Shown here in pieces: positions 22,286 to 32,791 of a stretch of 64,000 nucleotides of DNA; position 1 is the stretch's first letter, and each line of letters opens with the position of its first letter. The position numbers and the translations under genes were made by a program. Below the pieces are notes generated by a model, which saw only the letters and a list, made by a program, of their open reading frames with translations, was not told where the DNA came from and did not search any database. This stretch comes from Haemaphysalis longicornis (lineage: Eukaryota; Arthropoda; Arachnida; Ixodida; Ixodidae), in contig CM023457.1 in the NCBI GenBank assembly GCA_013339765.2, positions 59,006,355-59,070,354 of the forward strand, in the 5' to 3' direction.

Positions 22286-22650
22286 AATTCAAACTTCCCG
22301 CGATTCGCACGGCTGTCGCGCCATCTGTTGGGGCCTTTTGTTACTGTTGCGCTTAGCGCTCAAGTCACGAGCTCAAGGCTCAAGCGCGAGCCCTTTTTGT
22401 ATCTTGTGGTTCAAACACTATTTTTAACGTGTTCTTTTTCTTCACTCTCGCGAAAAGTACGCCCAGGCCTATTTTTAATTAAAGGAACACTGCCGGTATA
22501 AGTTATGTATTTATGTTTTGTTTCAAATATCTATAATGTTCTCTTTTTGCGGAACAATGTTGGCAATCATGAAGTGTGCTTACAGATGTAGTACCTCGGA
22601 GATGTCTTGTCTATATAACGGTCTCGTTCAAGAATTCTTTTAACTTTTGG
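22286..22650 (+). repeat. Dispersed repeat, family H copy 1
   Basis: It shares two blocks with 27212-27560: CGCGCCATCTGTTGGGGCCT plus TTTTGTTACTGTTG, and later GTTGGCAATCAT...CTTGTCTATATAACGGTCTC...TCTTTTAAC. Divergence is substantial and the ends are uncertain. Confidence 0.55.
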
Positions 22651-22665
22651 CCAGGCTCATGATTC

Positions 22666-22745
<80 letters not shown>

Positions 22746-22746
22746 G
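22666..22746. repeat. (GACA)n microsatellite, about 20 units
   Basis: A pure tetranucleotide run. It is followed by TAAACTTTATTCTGCA, which recurs about 55 bp later as GATAAACTTTATTCTGCA. Two frames across it encode Thr-Asp-Arg-Gln or Cys-Leu-Ser-Val repeats and are not genes. Confidence 0.97.
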
Positions 22747-23058
22747 TAAACTTTATTCTGCAAAAAAGCGCACGTAGTCAGACGTTTCAGACCTGTCAGA
22801 TAAACTTTATTCTGCACAGCAGTAGTTCCTTTCTGGATGCTACACGTGGCAGATGACTATGGAAGTACTCGCGTTTAAGCAACCCAAGAAAGACTTTAAA
22901 GGGTTGGAGACAGTGTACGCTTTCGACTCAACGAAGAAACCCATCCGTCCATACGTAAGGCCGGATGCGTCACTTTCGCCGTACGCGAAAATGCTACTAA
23001 CGAAGGGCACTGGGGACTTCATACATTCATATCAGACTCCTTAAACTAAATTGCGACA
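22747..23058. other. Region with one small unassigned frame
   Basis: A 63-codon plus frame at 22853-23044 (MTMEVLAFKQPKKDFKGLET...) has unusually protein-like composition, but I recognise no family and no splice or poly(A) context supports it. Confidence 0.25.
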
Positions 23059-23400
23059 GAAATGCCTTTCCAAAAATGCATTTGTGTGTTGTAGGGAAAG
23101 CCACTTTAAAGGTGTTCGGTGTATCACCCTTTAGAGGCATAAATGAGTTCTTATAAAAGTATTAGGGCCTTCACTTTAGGGCCTTCACGCCTTAAAATCA
23201 GGCTGTTTACACTGTTTCTTAACTGTGTCTTTCCGGAAATGCATTCGTGTATAATAGAGAAACCCACTTTCAGGAGGCGCGGTGCGCAGTGCTAAAGGAT
23301 ACATGGGCTCCTAAAGAGGTATTTAATAAAAAAGCCCCAGGCCCCTCATAATTTAGTATAAAACTGGTGATATTACCCCTTAAAAAATTGTGTATTGCAG
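23059..23400. repeat. Degenerate tandem duplication (about 170 bp)
   Basis: Two successive units share TGCATTTGTGT..TAGGGAAAGCCACTTTAAAGG (first) and TGCATTCGTGT..TAGAGAAACCCACTTTCAGGA (second), then GGGCTCCTAAA/AGAGG-type and GGGCC..CA blocks. Identity is moderate, so the duplication is old. Confidence 0.5.
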
Positions 23401-24878
23401 TGAAGAAGACTTTAAAAGAATTTGGTGAATTTCAGGGCGGTGTATGCTTGCTTACCCGTTATCTGGAAATTCCCATTGAGGAGTTTCCGTAATTTTTTAT
23501 GTACAATAGTGGTTGTCCGGCGCTAACGGTCACATGCATTTATGGCATCCGCCTGTCAGGAAAAGCTTGCCATGCTATACACACTCTGCTGTTGTCTCAA
23601 AAACGTAAGCTTGGCCACGGGTCCTCAATGTTCTTACAAAATATATGAACAAAAAGGGCGAGCCAACAGTACTTCTTAGTCCTTCTTAGGTCTCCTTCTT
23701 CCCTCCTAATTTTCTTAAAGCAAAACCACTGTGCTTACAACGGCGCCACACTACAGCAGTCCATGACCTAGTACAAGGAAAGGGAAAGAACAGAGGAGAG
23801 ATGAGTGCGCGACCTTGCGGGCCCCCCTTCATACCTCGCGCAACCGCTCCATTTCCCGTATCAATGTGCGATCTCTAACGTGCCTGTCACAACTACTCTG
23901 GTTAGCCTCACCTTGAGTTATAAAGCCTCTATCCTTATTTTTCTATACTAGGAGGATGACTAAGCATTACAAGAGATAGACGGAGATATTGAAGATGCGA
24001 TTTTCGCGTTTATTTTAGCAAAAAAAAAAATGCCCATTGCTCGTGCTGGTTGCCTAGTTGATACGTTACTAGTCGTGCTTCTGAGTTGTTATTCTTTCTT
24101 GGCAACAGTCATGCAACATGGTGCAGCTCGTATATCAGGTGCAGCCTTATCGTGTCAAACACAACTTTTTTATTGTTTTTTTTCCACACAACCATTACTT
24201 CAGTTGTCCATACGATTCACTCAAATTTGTCGTTCCTTTTCAACTTGTATCGTCTTCCGATTCCCCCTTTAGCCTTGGCGATTGCGATTGTACTTCGTTG
24301 CGCGAGTTTGGTACCCTCGTCCACACTAACGATAATAGGATGCTTGGACAACTCAGAAGAAGCAACCTTTCTCAGAAAAATAACTTCTTTGGAATATTGC
24401 AGCCGTTCTTAAACCTTCTCTACGTCTTGCGCCCATATGTACAAAGAAGCAGCAGGATCACCGCGTCGGAAATAGAGTGTCAGCTTAAGTCCGGATCACC
24501 TCCTCTGTTTACTTTTATCCGTAGACGAAGTACGCCTCACCAGCCAAACGTGTTTGTTCCCAAAACAGGGTTCCTCCAAGCTATAGCCTACAAATCACCG
24601 GCGATTTCATCGGCCATCGAGCCGAGCACTACACCATCTGGCGAAAGAGGTGTAAAACATTTAGTATTACCCTCTCCAAGTTCGTTCGTTTCCAAGTTCG
24701 TTTAATTTGAGTTATCGACCCCCTCGTACTGACTTCTGCATGGGTTCCTCAGCATTTAACAGCACTGCAAGCGAATTAATGTACTAAGTCGCACTTCGCG
24801 TTCTTCTACATAATTTCAAGCCCTCTTTGACTTTCACACGAACAAAATAATGCCAAATCTTGTCACAAGGAGGTGAAA
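23401..24878. other. No confident gene; one 195-codon frame
   Basis: A plus frame at 24118-24705 stays open for 195 codons, long for this AT-balanced stretch, and ends near a GTTTAATTTGAG. I recognise no domain, and an overlapping 108-codon frame is also open, so chance openness is plausible. A purine-rich AAAAAAAAAATG precedes 24030. Confidence 0.3.
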
Positions 24879-25333
24879 TTAAATGGACCCTGCAAAACTT
24901 TTTTCAACTTTGTTAAAAATCCTAAATGCTTGCAGAATGTAGTCACCCAACACACCCTGTACTCAGATTAGGGGGTCGCAAAATACCCCAGCCAGGAATT
25001 ACTGCTCTATGCCCACCAGATAACTTGGAAACTCGCTCAAAAGATTTTTCTCTCTTTCCCGGTCGTGACGTTCTTCCACGGCCCGAATTACGTCACCGAG
25101 GCCATCTAGCGGCTGCTGGCCGGTTTTCCTTCAGTTGCAGCAATGAGCGCTTTTCGATAGCAACTTTAAAAATAAAGCCACAAAAACAAAGCAGAAACGG
25201 AAGGCGTATCTGGTGCGACGAGCAAATCACGCACTGCCGCTCCGTGCTGGCGATAACTATAGCTTTCGCATTCGCTCCAGATGCGAATGAAAGAGTGAAA
25301 TCGTTCATTGAGAGTGTTTCAGGGTCCCTTTAA
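24879..25333 (-). mobile_element. TIR element (MITE), family A copy 2
   Basis: 455 bp, opposite orientation to copy 1. The left end is TTAAATGGACCCTGCAAAAC and the right end CAGGGTCCCTTTAA. Internally it holds the reversed blocks ATTACTGCTCTATGCCCACC and GAATGCGAAAGCTATAGTTA (minus-strand reading). Terminal repeats are slightly degraded. Confidence 0.83.
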
Positions 25334-26504
25334 ACCAAAGAAACGTGCCTTGGACGAGTTTGTAAATGTTTATCTTTATAGATCAGCGAAAAAAAATTGA
25401 GGGACGAAAGTATGAGAAACGGACAGGAAAGCGCCTAGGACAAGGACAACGCTAGAACGGACACCTCCTTTTGTGTCCCACTTTTTTTGCACTGATTATT
25501 AAAGCCGAAATTAAGCACAAAGGCACCCAGCACGCAAGTCAAGCGCTATGTACGTCACTATACACGACACTTCCGTTCCCGCGCTAACGGTTTCGCGTAG
25601 CCCCCGTACCCACGCTGCATTCGCGTGCCACGGTGTTTCTGGGCGTGCCACGCAGCCGAAACCGCCTGCAGGGCAGTCGGCATGCAATCTCGTAAAATTA
25701 GCGCCGCTGGAGCCGTCGTGCACGTTGTATACATATGTACCGTAGGGGCAACGGGACACGCCTTGCGTTCTGCACTGAACACTGTCGTCGTGGCGGCGCC
25801 ACAGAAAAAAAACGCCTGCTAGCATGGCAAAAGGCCTGCGAACAGCGCCAGTGGTCGGGTGTACAATAGCGCTACTTAAAGCTGTTCTCGGTGCGCGAGG
25901 TCACGACCAGGTCACCACGTCGACATCTAAGTTGTTAATCATTCAGCGCAATGACAAACAGGGTTGGAGGTAGTGTAGGGGCTTTGCGTTTATCTGGAAG
26001 GCGTTCCGCATAGCGACAGACGACGACAGTGTCGCGGTGGCCCCGTCGCGACGAGATAGGCATCGCTTTTGGCCGCCGAGGTCCCTGGAGGACAATTTCC
26101 CTGCTCCCGGCACGGCGGCGACGCTTGTGGGGCGAGAATACGCGTAACACTGTGGGTGCGGCGAATGGAATGCGTGTGAGGTGCCGAACGAGATGAATTA
26201 TGAGTGTAATTGCTCGCTAATTGGTTGCGGCTTAATTGACACGTGTCGGCACGCCGAAAGGCGAGCCGCGGGTTCCCCTGGTCAGTGGTGTGAGGGCGTT
26301 GCTTTTACACGCGGAAGAATCAGCGTTTCGTTCTTTCTTTTCTGCTGGGAAAGCACTAGTGCCCTACCTCGGACGATTTCGCGGGAACGGGACGGTTGAG
26401 GCGTCATTCGTGAAGCCTCCCGCATTTTCCCTGTTTGTAATCCGCGTGCGCAAACTTTGATGCGCAGCAGAGGTAAAGAGCGACGCGGGTGGCCGACTGC
26501 CCAT
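25334..26504. other. No gene recognised
   Basis: GC-rich overlapping frames (for example 25511-25825 minus, 26282-26551 minus) show no domain. Confidence 0.35.
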
Positions 26505-26760
26505 GTTAGGCCTAACGTGACGCTTTGAGATATAACGGCGTTAGTCGGCACCGGCCGAACGACGTCAGAGTAAGGATGATGTTGTTTGGCACGTCGTAAG
26601 GCTCACCTAGTGCAAGGCCTAAGCATAAGACGTTAGGCCTAACGCCAGCCTTTGAGGTCGAACGTCGTTTAAACGGCCCGCATTGGAGAAAGTCTGCCAT
26701 CAATCAAAGCAAGCGTTAGCCCTAAGCGAAACGTTAGGCCTAAGCTTCGGAGCATACCTG
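26505..26760. repeat. GTTAGGCCTAACG tandem repeat
   Basis: The 13-bp palindrome GTTAGGCCTAACG occurs at 26505-26517 and 26632-26644, with a variant GTTAGGCCTAAGC at 26733-26745. The first two begin similar 33-bp segments (palindrome, then CTTTGAG and AACG). Spacings are 127 and 101 bp. Extra GGCCTAAG half-sites precede the second and third. Confidence 0.75.
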
Positions 26761-26814
26761 GCAGTTGCTGCAGTTATTCCAGCAAAGTCAAACGTGACCA
26801 GAGAGTATGGATAA

Positions 26815-26940
26815 TTGCGGGGTTAACGCGCCGAATCGACACCTGGGCTAGGAGGCGCGCCGTAGTGGAGGGCTCTGAATTACCGTAGGCCACCTGGGGA
26901 TCTCTAACTTGCGCTGAAATCTCGTACGTGCTCAGAGAGT
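26815..26940 (-). mobile_element. Ruka-type SINE fragment, degraded
   Basis: Only the tail-proximal body remains: GAGGCGCGCCGTAGTGGAGG, CCACCTGGGGATCTCTAACT, GCGCTGAAATCTCGTACGTG. The tRNA head and (CAAT)n tail are gone. It is older than the other copies. Confidence 0.75.
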
Positions 26941-27211
26941 GGCAGATACCCCATGTGGCATAGGGCGAACGCTTTTTTTTTTTACTGCGCCATTTTGCCA
27001 CAGGGCATCAAATGAATGGAAAGATGCATACTCAAGTTTACATGTAGGTATACTGCCAGAGAAACTGAAAAGGTGAACAAGAAACTTAGCCCAGCTTCGC
27101 TCACTAAACGCCGCGAACGCTGATGTTGACGGCGAAGCTGCCTGGCGTTCCCTAATCGCAAGGCTAAGCTTCATTGAAGTTCTCAAAGACAGCAGATCGA
27201 TTCCCGTTCGC
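26941..27211. other. No gene recognised
   Basis: Nothing recognisable; a 101-codon minus frame (26932-27237) partly covers the SINE and is discounted. Confidence 0.35.
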
Positions 27212-27560
27212 GTCAATTCAATTTCGCCGTGTTCCATCCACTGCTCGCGCCATCTACAGGAACCTTTTGTTACTTTTGAATTTGGAACACTACCCCAAGG
27301 GGGGCCGCATCGGCTTTTTGTTTTTTCAAGGCGTATTGTTTATGTGCTACCGCCAGAAATCAAGCAGCCATGTACTTTTAATCAGAAGGAAACAATGCGA
27401 ATACCACTTATGTATTGATTGACGTCTTGCCCTCAAACATGCTGAATGTTTTCTTTTCGCTCAACACTGTTGGCAAACATATACACTGCTACAAGATTTA
27501 GTAGTTTAGAAAGGCTTATCCTGTATAAACGTCTCAGTCAAGCATTCATTTAACTTGCTG
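27212..27560 (+). repeat. Dispersed repeat, family H copy 2
   Basis: Diverged relative of 22286-22650. It shares CGCGCCATCTACAGGAACCT, TTTTGTTACTTTTG, CTGTTGGCAAACAT and TATAAACGTCTCAGTCAAGC with the same spacing order. Confidence 0.55.
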
Positions 27561-27659
27561 CATGTGGGCTTGGAGCATGCTCTTCGTCCTCGTTAGGCTA
27601 TACCGTCTCCACATCACTCGCGACAACGTTACCACACTTCGTCCAATGAAAGCATCGAC

Positions 27660-27945
27660 CAACAACGGCTACGGGGTTAAAAGTGACGGGATGCAGGCGG
27701 CTTCGTGCACTGGAGAATACTGTATGGGCCAGTCTCAGAAAGGAAGTCCAACAGCTGCTTGTAGGGAGGATTATGCGTCCACCGATGAATATCGGGAGGA
27801 CGGCCTGGGCGATGCCCTTTGGCTACCGTGTGTCGCGTTCGGGCTGGTTGGAGTCCAGGACATGTCGCGAGGAGGTGGTCCAATGTCGCTTCCGCAGCGG
27901 AAGCAGGGCAGTAAGCGAAGCATCATACGCACCTAGTGGAGCTAT
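27660..27945 (-). pseudogene. LINE ORF C-terminus with zinc-knuckle region
   Basis: On the minus strand the frame reads TLDHLLATCPGLQPARTRH, then WTHNPPYKQLLDFLSETG. This matches the C-terminal, zinc-knuckle-bearing end of tick LINE proteins downstream of RNase H. The upstream CPxC is altered to CPAS, losing one zinc ligand. No upstream reverse transcriptase is present. The plus-strand frame 27562-27936 is its shadow. Confidence 0.65.
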
Positions 27946-27960
27946 TCAAGACAGTCTCAC

Positions 27961-28441
27961 AAACCACCAATAAGTTACGTGCTATTCTAGAATACACCGT
28001 CATTGAAGACTCGCGAAAAAATGTCTATGCGCAAGGAATCTCTTGAGCTAGAGGCGAAGACATTTTCTTCCTTCCTCTGATGAACCAGGTGCCCATGGGA
28101 GAGTCTTTTTGCATGTAGTTCCGCAGCATCACGCTGTTTTGAGTGAACTGAAATTAAAAAAAAAAAAAAGACTCTGGGTAGATTAGGCCAAGCTACGTTT
28201 TGTTAGGTTTAGCTTAGTTTCAGGATGGGTTTAGGTTAAGTAAATCAGGTTTAGATAGGTTAGGTGAGAATAAATTACGTTGTAACAGCCCTTAAGCGTG
28301 CGTGGTGCGGCGAAACAACCTGCAAGCAGACTCCCTCGGTATATATACCTTTGCTGTTTGTGTTGACGAATGATTACCTGGTCTTATAGCGGAATTTCCG
28401 TAGCTACGTTCAGGGTGCCAATAACAACATCACAAACGGGC
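27961..28441. other. No gene; TTAGGTTTAG-rich patch
   Basis: Between about 28190 and 28270 the sequence is rich in TTAGG/TTAGGTT-like steps (for example TTAGGTTTAGCTTAG, TTTAGGTTAAG, GATAGGTTAGG). TTAGG is the usual arthropod telomere unit, but the copies are irregular and this is not a telomeric array. Confidence 0.4.
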
Positions 28442-28731
28442 TTTTAGGGGCGAAGCCCCTGATGGGCTCGGGCTGTTGGCGTCTCATGTCGTCGTCGTCG
28501 TAACCGTCGTCTCATGTAGTCATGGTACTAAAACACCGGGACACTCGTTTACGCCTCGCGCTAGAACGTAATGCGTACTAAAGAAACACCGGGACACTCG
28601 TTTAGGCATCGCGCTGGAACGCTTCGTGCTACAAAGGCACCAGACATTTACAGCAAAGCTGTATACGCATCTCCGTTGGCAAAAACGCCAAGGCGCCAAG
28701 AATACAAGTATGCAGCATGGCCCTCCCCAGG
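28442..28731 (+). repeat. Dispersed repeat, family E copy 4
   Basis: It starts with the perfect palindrome AGGGGCGAAGCCCCT in its end sequence, then GTTGGCGTCTCATGTCGTCG and CATGTAGTCATGGTACTAAA. Two adjacent units of ACACCGGGACACTCGTTTA follow at about 28534 and 28586, then CCGTTGGCAAAAACGCCAAG and CCCTCCCCAGG. Confidence 0.83.
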
Positions 28732-28839
28732 ACGTTATGGAGGTTTCGTTTTTAAAAAAAGATACGTTCATCTAGCTTTCAGAGTTTTTGCTTATCTATT
28801 TCAAAATCACTTTGTTATTATTGCATCTCCCAACACTAT

Positions 28840-28905
28840 ATTTATTTATTTATTTATTCACAATACCCCTAAAGGCCCTGTAATTGCATAGGGGGGGGGG
28901 GGTTA
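28840..28905 (-). mobile_element. LINE-like 3' tail fragment
   Basis: Minus-strand reading gives a pyrimidine-rich run, GGGCCTTTAGGGGTATTGTG and a (AAAT)n tail at 28847-28859. The arrangement resembles 45483-45680 (GCCCTTAAGGTAAAT then AAAT units), so both may be 3' ends of one retroelement family. Confidence 0.45.
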
Positions 28906-31086
28906 CATTTGCACATATATTATAAGTAACCAAGAAATCGTACCTTCTATTTAACGAACGTAATGAACTACGTCTATCCCGTTTAAACGAGTGAGTAAAT
29001 CATCAAATACACCAATAAGTCCGAAATTCTGTTCGCTAAACTCGCATTATGTTATTTTTCCTGATGGTGAATTCTTCTTTATTTTCATAATTCAGCTATC
29101 TGGCCTTCTTTTAAAGCCAGTAAACACGATATCTGAACGGCGCAGTTGGTATCCCATTCGTGAAGCCTGACTATGATTCCCGAAACAGATTGCCTTGTTG
29201 CGTGGTTTGAAAACTTCGATTTCTTTCGAACAACCACAGAAGCCGCATATCCAACGCCTAAATTATTGGCAAAAGTGTGCGCGGAAATACTCGTCATTTA
29301 GATTATTGACCGCTGGATAGCACATGCAGAAAGATGTGCTAAGCGTGGTAGAGACGCGACGTGGATGTTTTGTCAGCGATAGGGCGAAGTAATGTTCCTG
29401 GCGTAGCATCGAGCCCACTTAACGTGATCCATAGTGTTCCCCTGGATGCGGAGCACTCAGTCTAGGGCACAAGTCACTCTGGGCTCATCTCATAAAGAGC
29501 GCACCGGTTGGCACTCATCATACCCTACATGACAAAGCTTCGCTTTAGGATTGGTTCGGTTTGCTTTGTCACCCCGAACAGATTAGCCGTCGGTTTACTG
29601 ATTCATCTTCACAACAGCCGAATAGGTCACTCACTTCAGCAACGAAGACTATTGTCCTAGTACGCCCAAAATTGTTCACATTTAAAACCACCGAGCGAAG
29701 CAAATACTCAATTGCAAACGCGGTTATTCAGAGGCACTCGCTGTTACGTTCAGCTCAAGTCAGCCATGCTGTAACTGTGTGTAAGATGGCTTATTAAGGG
29801 CGTCTGAATGGCGTACGGGAAAACGCATCCTCCCTCTCTCTATTTTTTTCTTTCGACGGTTTGTAACGTCCTTGCAAGAAGAAGGGAAAGCTATGTAGCC
29901 TTCACGAACGTACACAGTCTTTACCGCGCGCTCCCGACACGAAAAACAAAACGCCGCCCAGTCGCGAAGGCAAGTAACGAAGCGGACAGCAACAACAACA
30001 ACCACAACAACAACAACGCCCAGAGAAAACGATTGCAGCGCTGAAAGGAAGGACGTCTGGAGAGGGGGCGTGGGGGGGGGGGGGGGGGGGGGACGGAGGG
30101 GGAGTGTGCTGACTGCATTGTTTCCAATGCCACCTCATCCTTGTCACACTGACCCATTCACGCCGGCTGCGCGGCCAGAGGGCGGCTCGCAGCGCGCGTG
30201 CTCGGTCAAACCTTCTTCTTCGCTATCTGGGTTAATTGCCGCCTCGTGCAGGGAAGCGTCGCCTCTGATGTGAGAGCAGGCCTCGATACGGCCGCGCCGC
30301 CGAGGGTGCTCGCTTTTATATCGCTCGTAGGATGTTCCGCACACGGACAATCTTCGAGGAGGCTCCGTCGTTGGGGGAGGGTGACAGCCGAAATGTTTCC
30401 AGCTGATGGAACTGGCCCGAGGGCCTGCTTTTCGCGTAGGTGAGCGCGCGTAGCTAGGGTTTGCGAAACGCTTCCGCGATAGACGGCTTGAAAGCGTCCT
30501 TTCGCTCGTGCGTGCCTTTCTCGAACAAGACTTCGGTTTCATTGGAGCGGACACGGCGACGCCGTGGTATTGGGACCCAGGCGGTAACAAGGTGACAGCG
30601 GCACCGAGACGATGACTAGGGCTCGAGTTGTCCCACACCTTCAACGTGAACTAACGGAATTCCATTTTAAGAATATACTCGTATGTAACGAAGAAGTTCA
30701 TGTCCACATGTAAAAACTAAGCAGGGAGGTTAATTTCCTGAGTGAACAAAATTCTCGATTAAGCGAAACAATATTTAGCTTCGAGTCAAAATTCGACAGA
30801 TTCGTGTTGAAATCGCAGATGGTCTCGTATTGCAAGCTAAAGGCACGCTACGAGAAACGATGCACCGGAGCATCATATTCCTCTGTCACTTTCGACTTAA
30901 ATTCTAACCTAAAATTACCTGTGGTTTGCTAGTAAAACTAAACGAATAGGTCGAAGGCAGAAAGCCTGATGAGGGCCCTATCAAGGCAAGGGTCTGGAAG
31001 ACCACGTGAAAAAGGGAACATGAAGCTTAACTGATTGGTCCGAGAGTGCCCTGTTGGTTTGTTCCAAGCAGCACTATTTTGCAAGC
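28906..31086. other. No gene recognised; CpG-rich 30150-30650
   Basis: A 166-codon minus frame (30144-30644) spans a CpG-rich stretch and overlaps open plus frames, which suggests composition rather than coding. A TTTTATATCG TATA-like motif lies near 30314. A G21 run lies at 30072-30092 and a CAACAA run near 29988-30018. Elsewhere nothing is recognisable. Confidence 0.35.
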
Positions 31087-31316
31087 TTAAAAAGTACCCT
31101 GCAACATAATTTGTTTTCTAAGTCTGAAATGCTTTCGGGACGAAGTCAACGAGCGCATACTTCTAATGTAGGCCACGGAGAATATCAGCCCAGTATTACT
31201 GCTCTGCGTATCGGCTAACTTAGGCTATATTCAGATAGTGATCTATGGACGTAAAAATACGGCATGTCAGGCAGTTCACTTGACTGAGATGAGAAATGAC
31301 GTCGTTCTTTAAAGTT
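31087..31316 (-). mobile_element. Family A MITE remnant (copy 6)
   Basis: It starts TTAAAAAGTACCCTGCAACA and contains AGTATTACTGCTCTGCGTAT, matching the reversed family A order seen in copy 2, then AAATGACGTCGTTC. It is cut off at the Penelope-like insertion; sequence after 32766 may be its continuation. Confidence 0.55.
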
Positions 31317-31573
31317 ATTACGACAAGATTGAAAAAGCGCTACTACTTAGACACGAATACAAATGACAAGACACACAGGACGAAACGCACTAGCAACTGA
31401 ATTTTATTTTGAAAATTCGAATACATATACAAATAACAAGAACATGAACCTGCGTCATCACCAAAACGTTGATAGCATCGATGCATATGGAAAATACACG
31501 TGAACGAAGAAAATATATCTACAGAAAGCAGCGAGTTCTCACCAGACAATCACGCTGGCACGTGTAGTGGAAA

Positions 31574-32271
31574 CTAGGAAACCCAACCAAACCCCCTCCA
31601 AAAAAGCAAACTCGATATCGGATATGTGTACAGATGGCTGGCTGACACCAGAAGTTCCTCCCTTTTTAATGCGAAGGGCTTCCATGATCTCCCTTGTGGA
31701 TCGCTTTGCGTGCTTATCGTGTCATCTAGTTTTGGTTTACACTTTTTTGTGCACTGTTTGCAGTGCATAGCTCGATTAGAGTACCCCTTTCAAAGAACTT
31801 TGATGTTCGCGGAGGAGAACGTTGAGGCAACGACCCGTCTGGCCAACATACTCCTTCCCACATGCGATTGGAATTCTGTAGATAACAATCTTTTCTGCAC
31901 TCAACAAACTTTGTGCCATATTTAATGCCACATCCGTCTTTCTTTGCGCCTTCGTTTTCTATCGCCCTTTGCACTGCTGGGCAAATTTTTGCCAACTTGT
32001 TTTTTGCCGACATCCCCACACGCACTCCATATCGTGACGCCACTTCCTTTATTCGATGTGAAGTGTTATGTAAGTACGGTATGACTGGTATCTTGTCAGG
32101 CCCCTTTCCTTCGTTTTCTGCATCTTGAGTCCCGCCGTCTGCTTTTCTTATTTCCCGCCTTTTCTTCTCACACGCCAGAAGGACATACTCATCCGGATAA
32201 GCGGCCGCCCTTAGGCGGTCTATCTGAGCGGCTACGCTTTGCTCGATCAAACATTTGCACGATGTCGTCAC
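31574..32271 (-). pseudogene. Penelope-like ORF remnant with GIY-YIG domain
   Basis: The N-terminal block (181-codon frame, 31726-32271) holds VIPYLHNTSHRIKEVASRYG and SAKNKLAKICPAVQ, which in these elements link the reverse transcriptase to the endonuclease. GKEYVGQTGRCLN, the GIY-YIG-type signature, is read in the next frame at about 31820-31862. The C-terminal block (CKPKLDDT...) returns in a further frame at 31574-31768. At least two frameshifts are present and the reverse transcriptase itself is absent. Confidence 0.8.
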
Positions 32272-32289
32272 GGCCGGTTTGATGCAGGA

Positions 32290-32454
32290 AGTAAACCAAA
32301 ACTAGATGACACGGCCGTCGTCGATAAGCACGCAAAGCGATCCACAAAGGAGATCATGGAAGCTTTTCGCATTAGGAGGGGAGGAACTCCTTGTGTCAGC
32401 CAGCCATCTGTACACTTATCTGATATCGAGTTCGCGTTTTTGGAGGGGGTTTGA
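32290..32454 (+). pseudogene. Penelope-like GIY-YIG C-terminal fragment
   Basis: The frame reads KPKLDDTAVVDKHAKRSTKE and IMEAFRIRRGG, then CVSQPSVHLSD, the C-terminal end of the Penelope-like endonuclease domain. A stop follows at 32452-32454 and then the 3' UTR with TTTTCAAAATAAAATTTAGT near 32624. The catalytic GIY-YIG part upstream is missing. Confidence 0.78.
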
Positions 32455-32791
32455 TTGCGTTTTCTAGTTTCCACTACACGTGCCAGCGTGATTTTTTGGT
32501 GATTACTCGCTGCTTTCTGCATAGCCATTTCCTTCGTTCGCATGTATTTCCCAAATGTATCGATACTATCAACGTTTTGGTGATGACGCAGATTCGTTTT
32601 CTTGTTCCTTGTATTTATGTTCGTATTTTCAAAATAAAATTTAGTTGCTAGTGCGCTTCGTCCTGCGTGTCTCTTCAGTCGTCTTCGTGTCTAAGTAGCG
32701 CTTTTTCAATCATGGACGTATACCAGCAAGCCCAACTGGCAGCTATTCTAAGTTTCATTACGACAGTTGCGGCAATAGGCGGAACCCGGCC

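Larger units (their letters stand above)
31317..32765. mobile_element. Head-to-head pair of Penelope-like element fragments
   Basis: Two 5'-truncated Penelope-like fragments lie in opposite orientation: minus at about 31326-32285 and plus at about 32290-32740. Their 3' halves are about 80% or more alike as inverted repeats and include GCTATCAACGTTTTGGTGAT and CTAAGTAGCGCTTTTTCAAT-type ends. ATTACGACA at 31317-31325 and 32757-32765 flanks the whole pair, consistent with a single target-site duplication. Inverted or tandem partial copies are a known habit of this superfamily. Confidence 0.82.

Noticed and set aside
22611..22856. Cys-Leu-Ser-Val and Thr-Asp-Arg-Gln repeat frames
   Set aside because: Translation of the (GACA)n microsatellite.
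27562..27936. 124-codon plus-strand gene
   Set aside because: It is the antisense shadow of the LINE C-terminus read on the minus strand.
28190..28270. Interstitial telomere repeat
   Set aside because: TTAGG-like steps are irregular and few, with no uniform 5-bp array.
30144..30644. 166-codon minus-strand gene
   Set aside because: CpG-rich, with plus frames open in the same place and a low-complexity Ser/Arg/Pro product without a domain.
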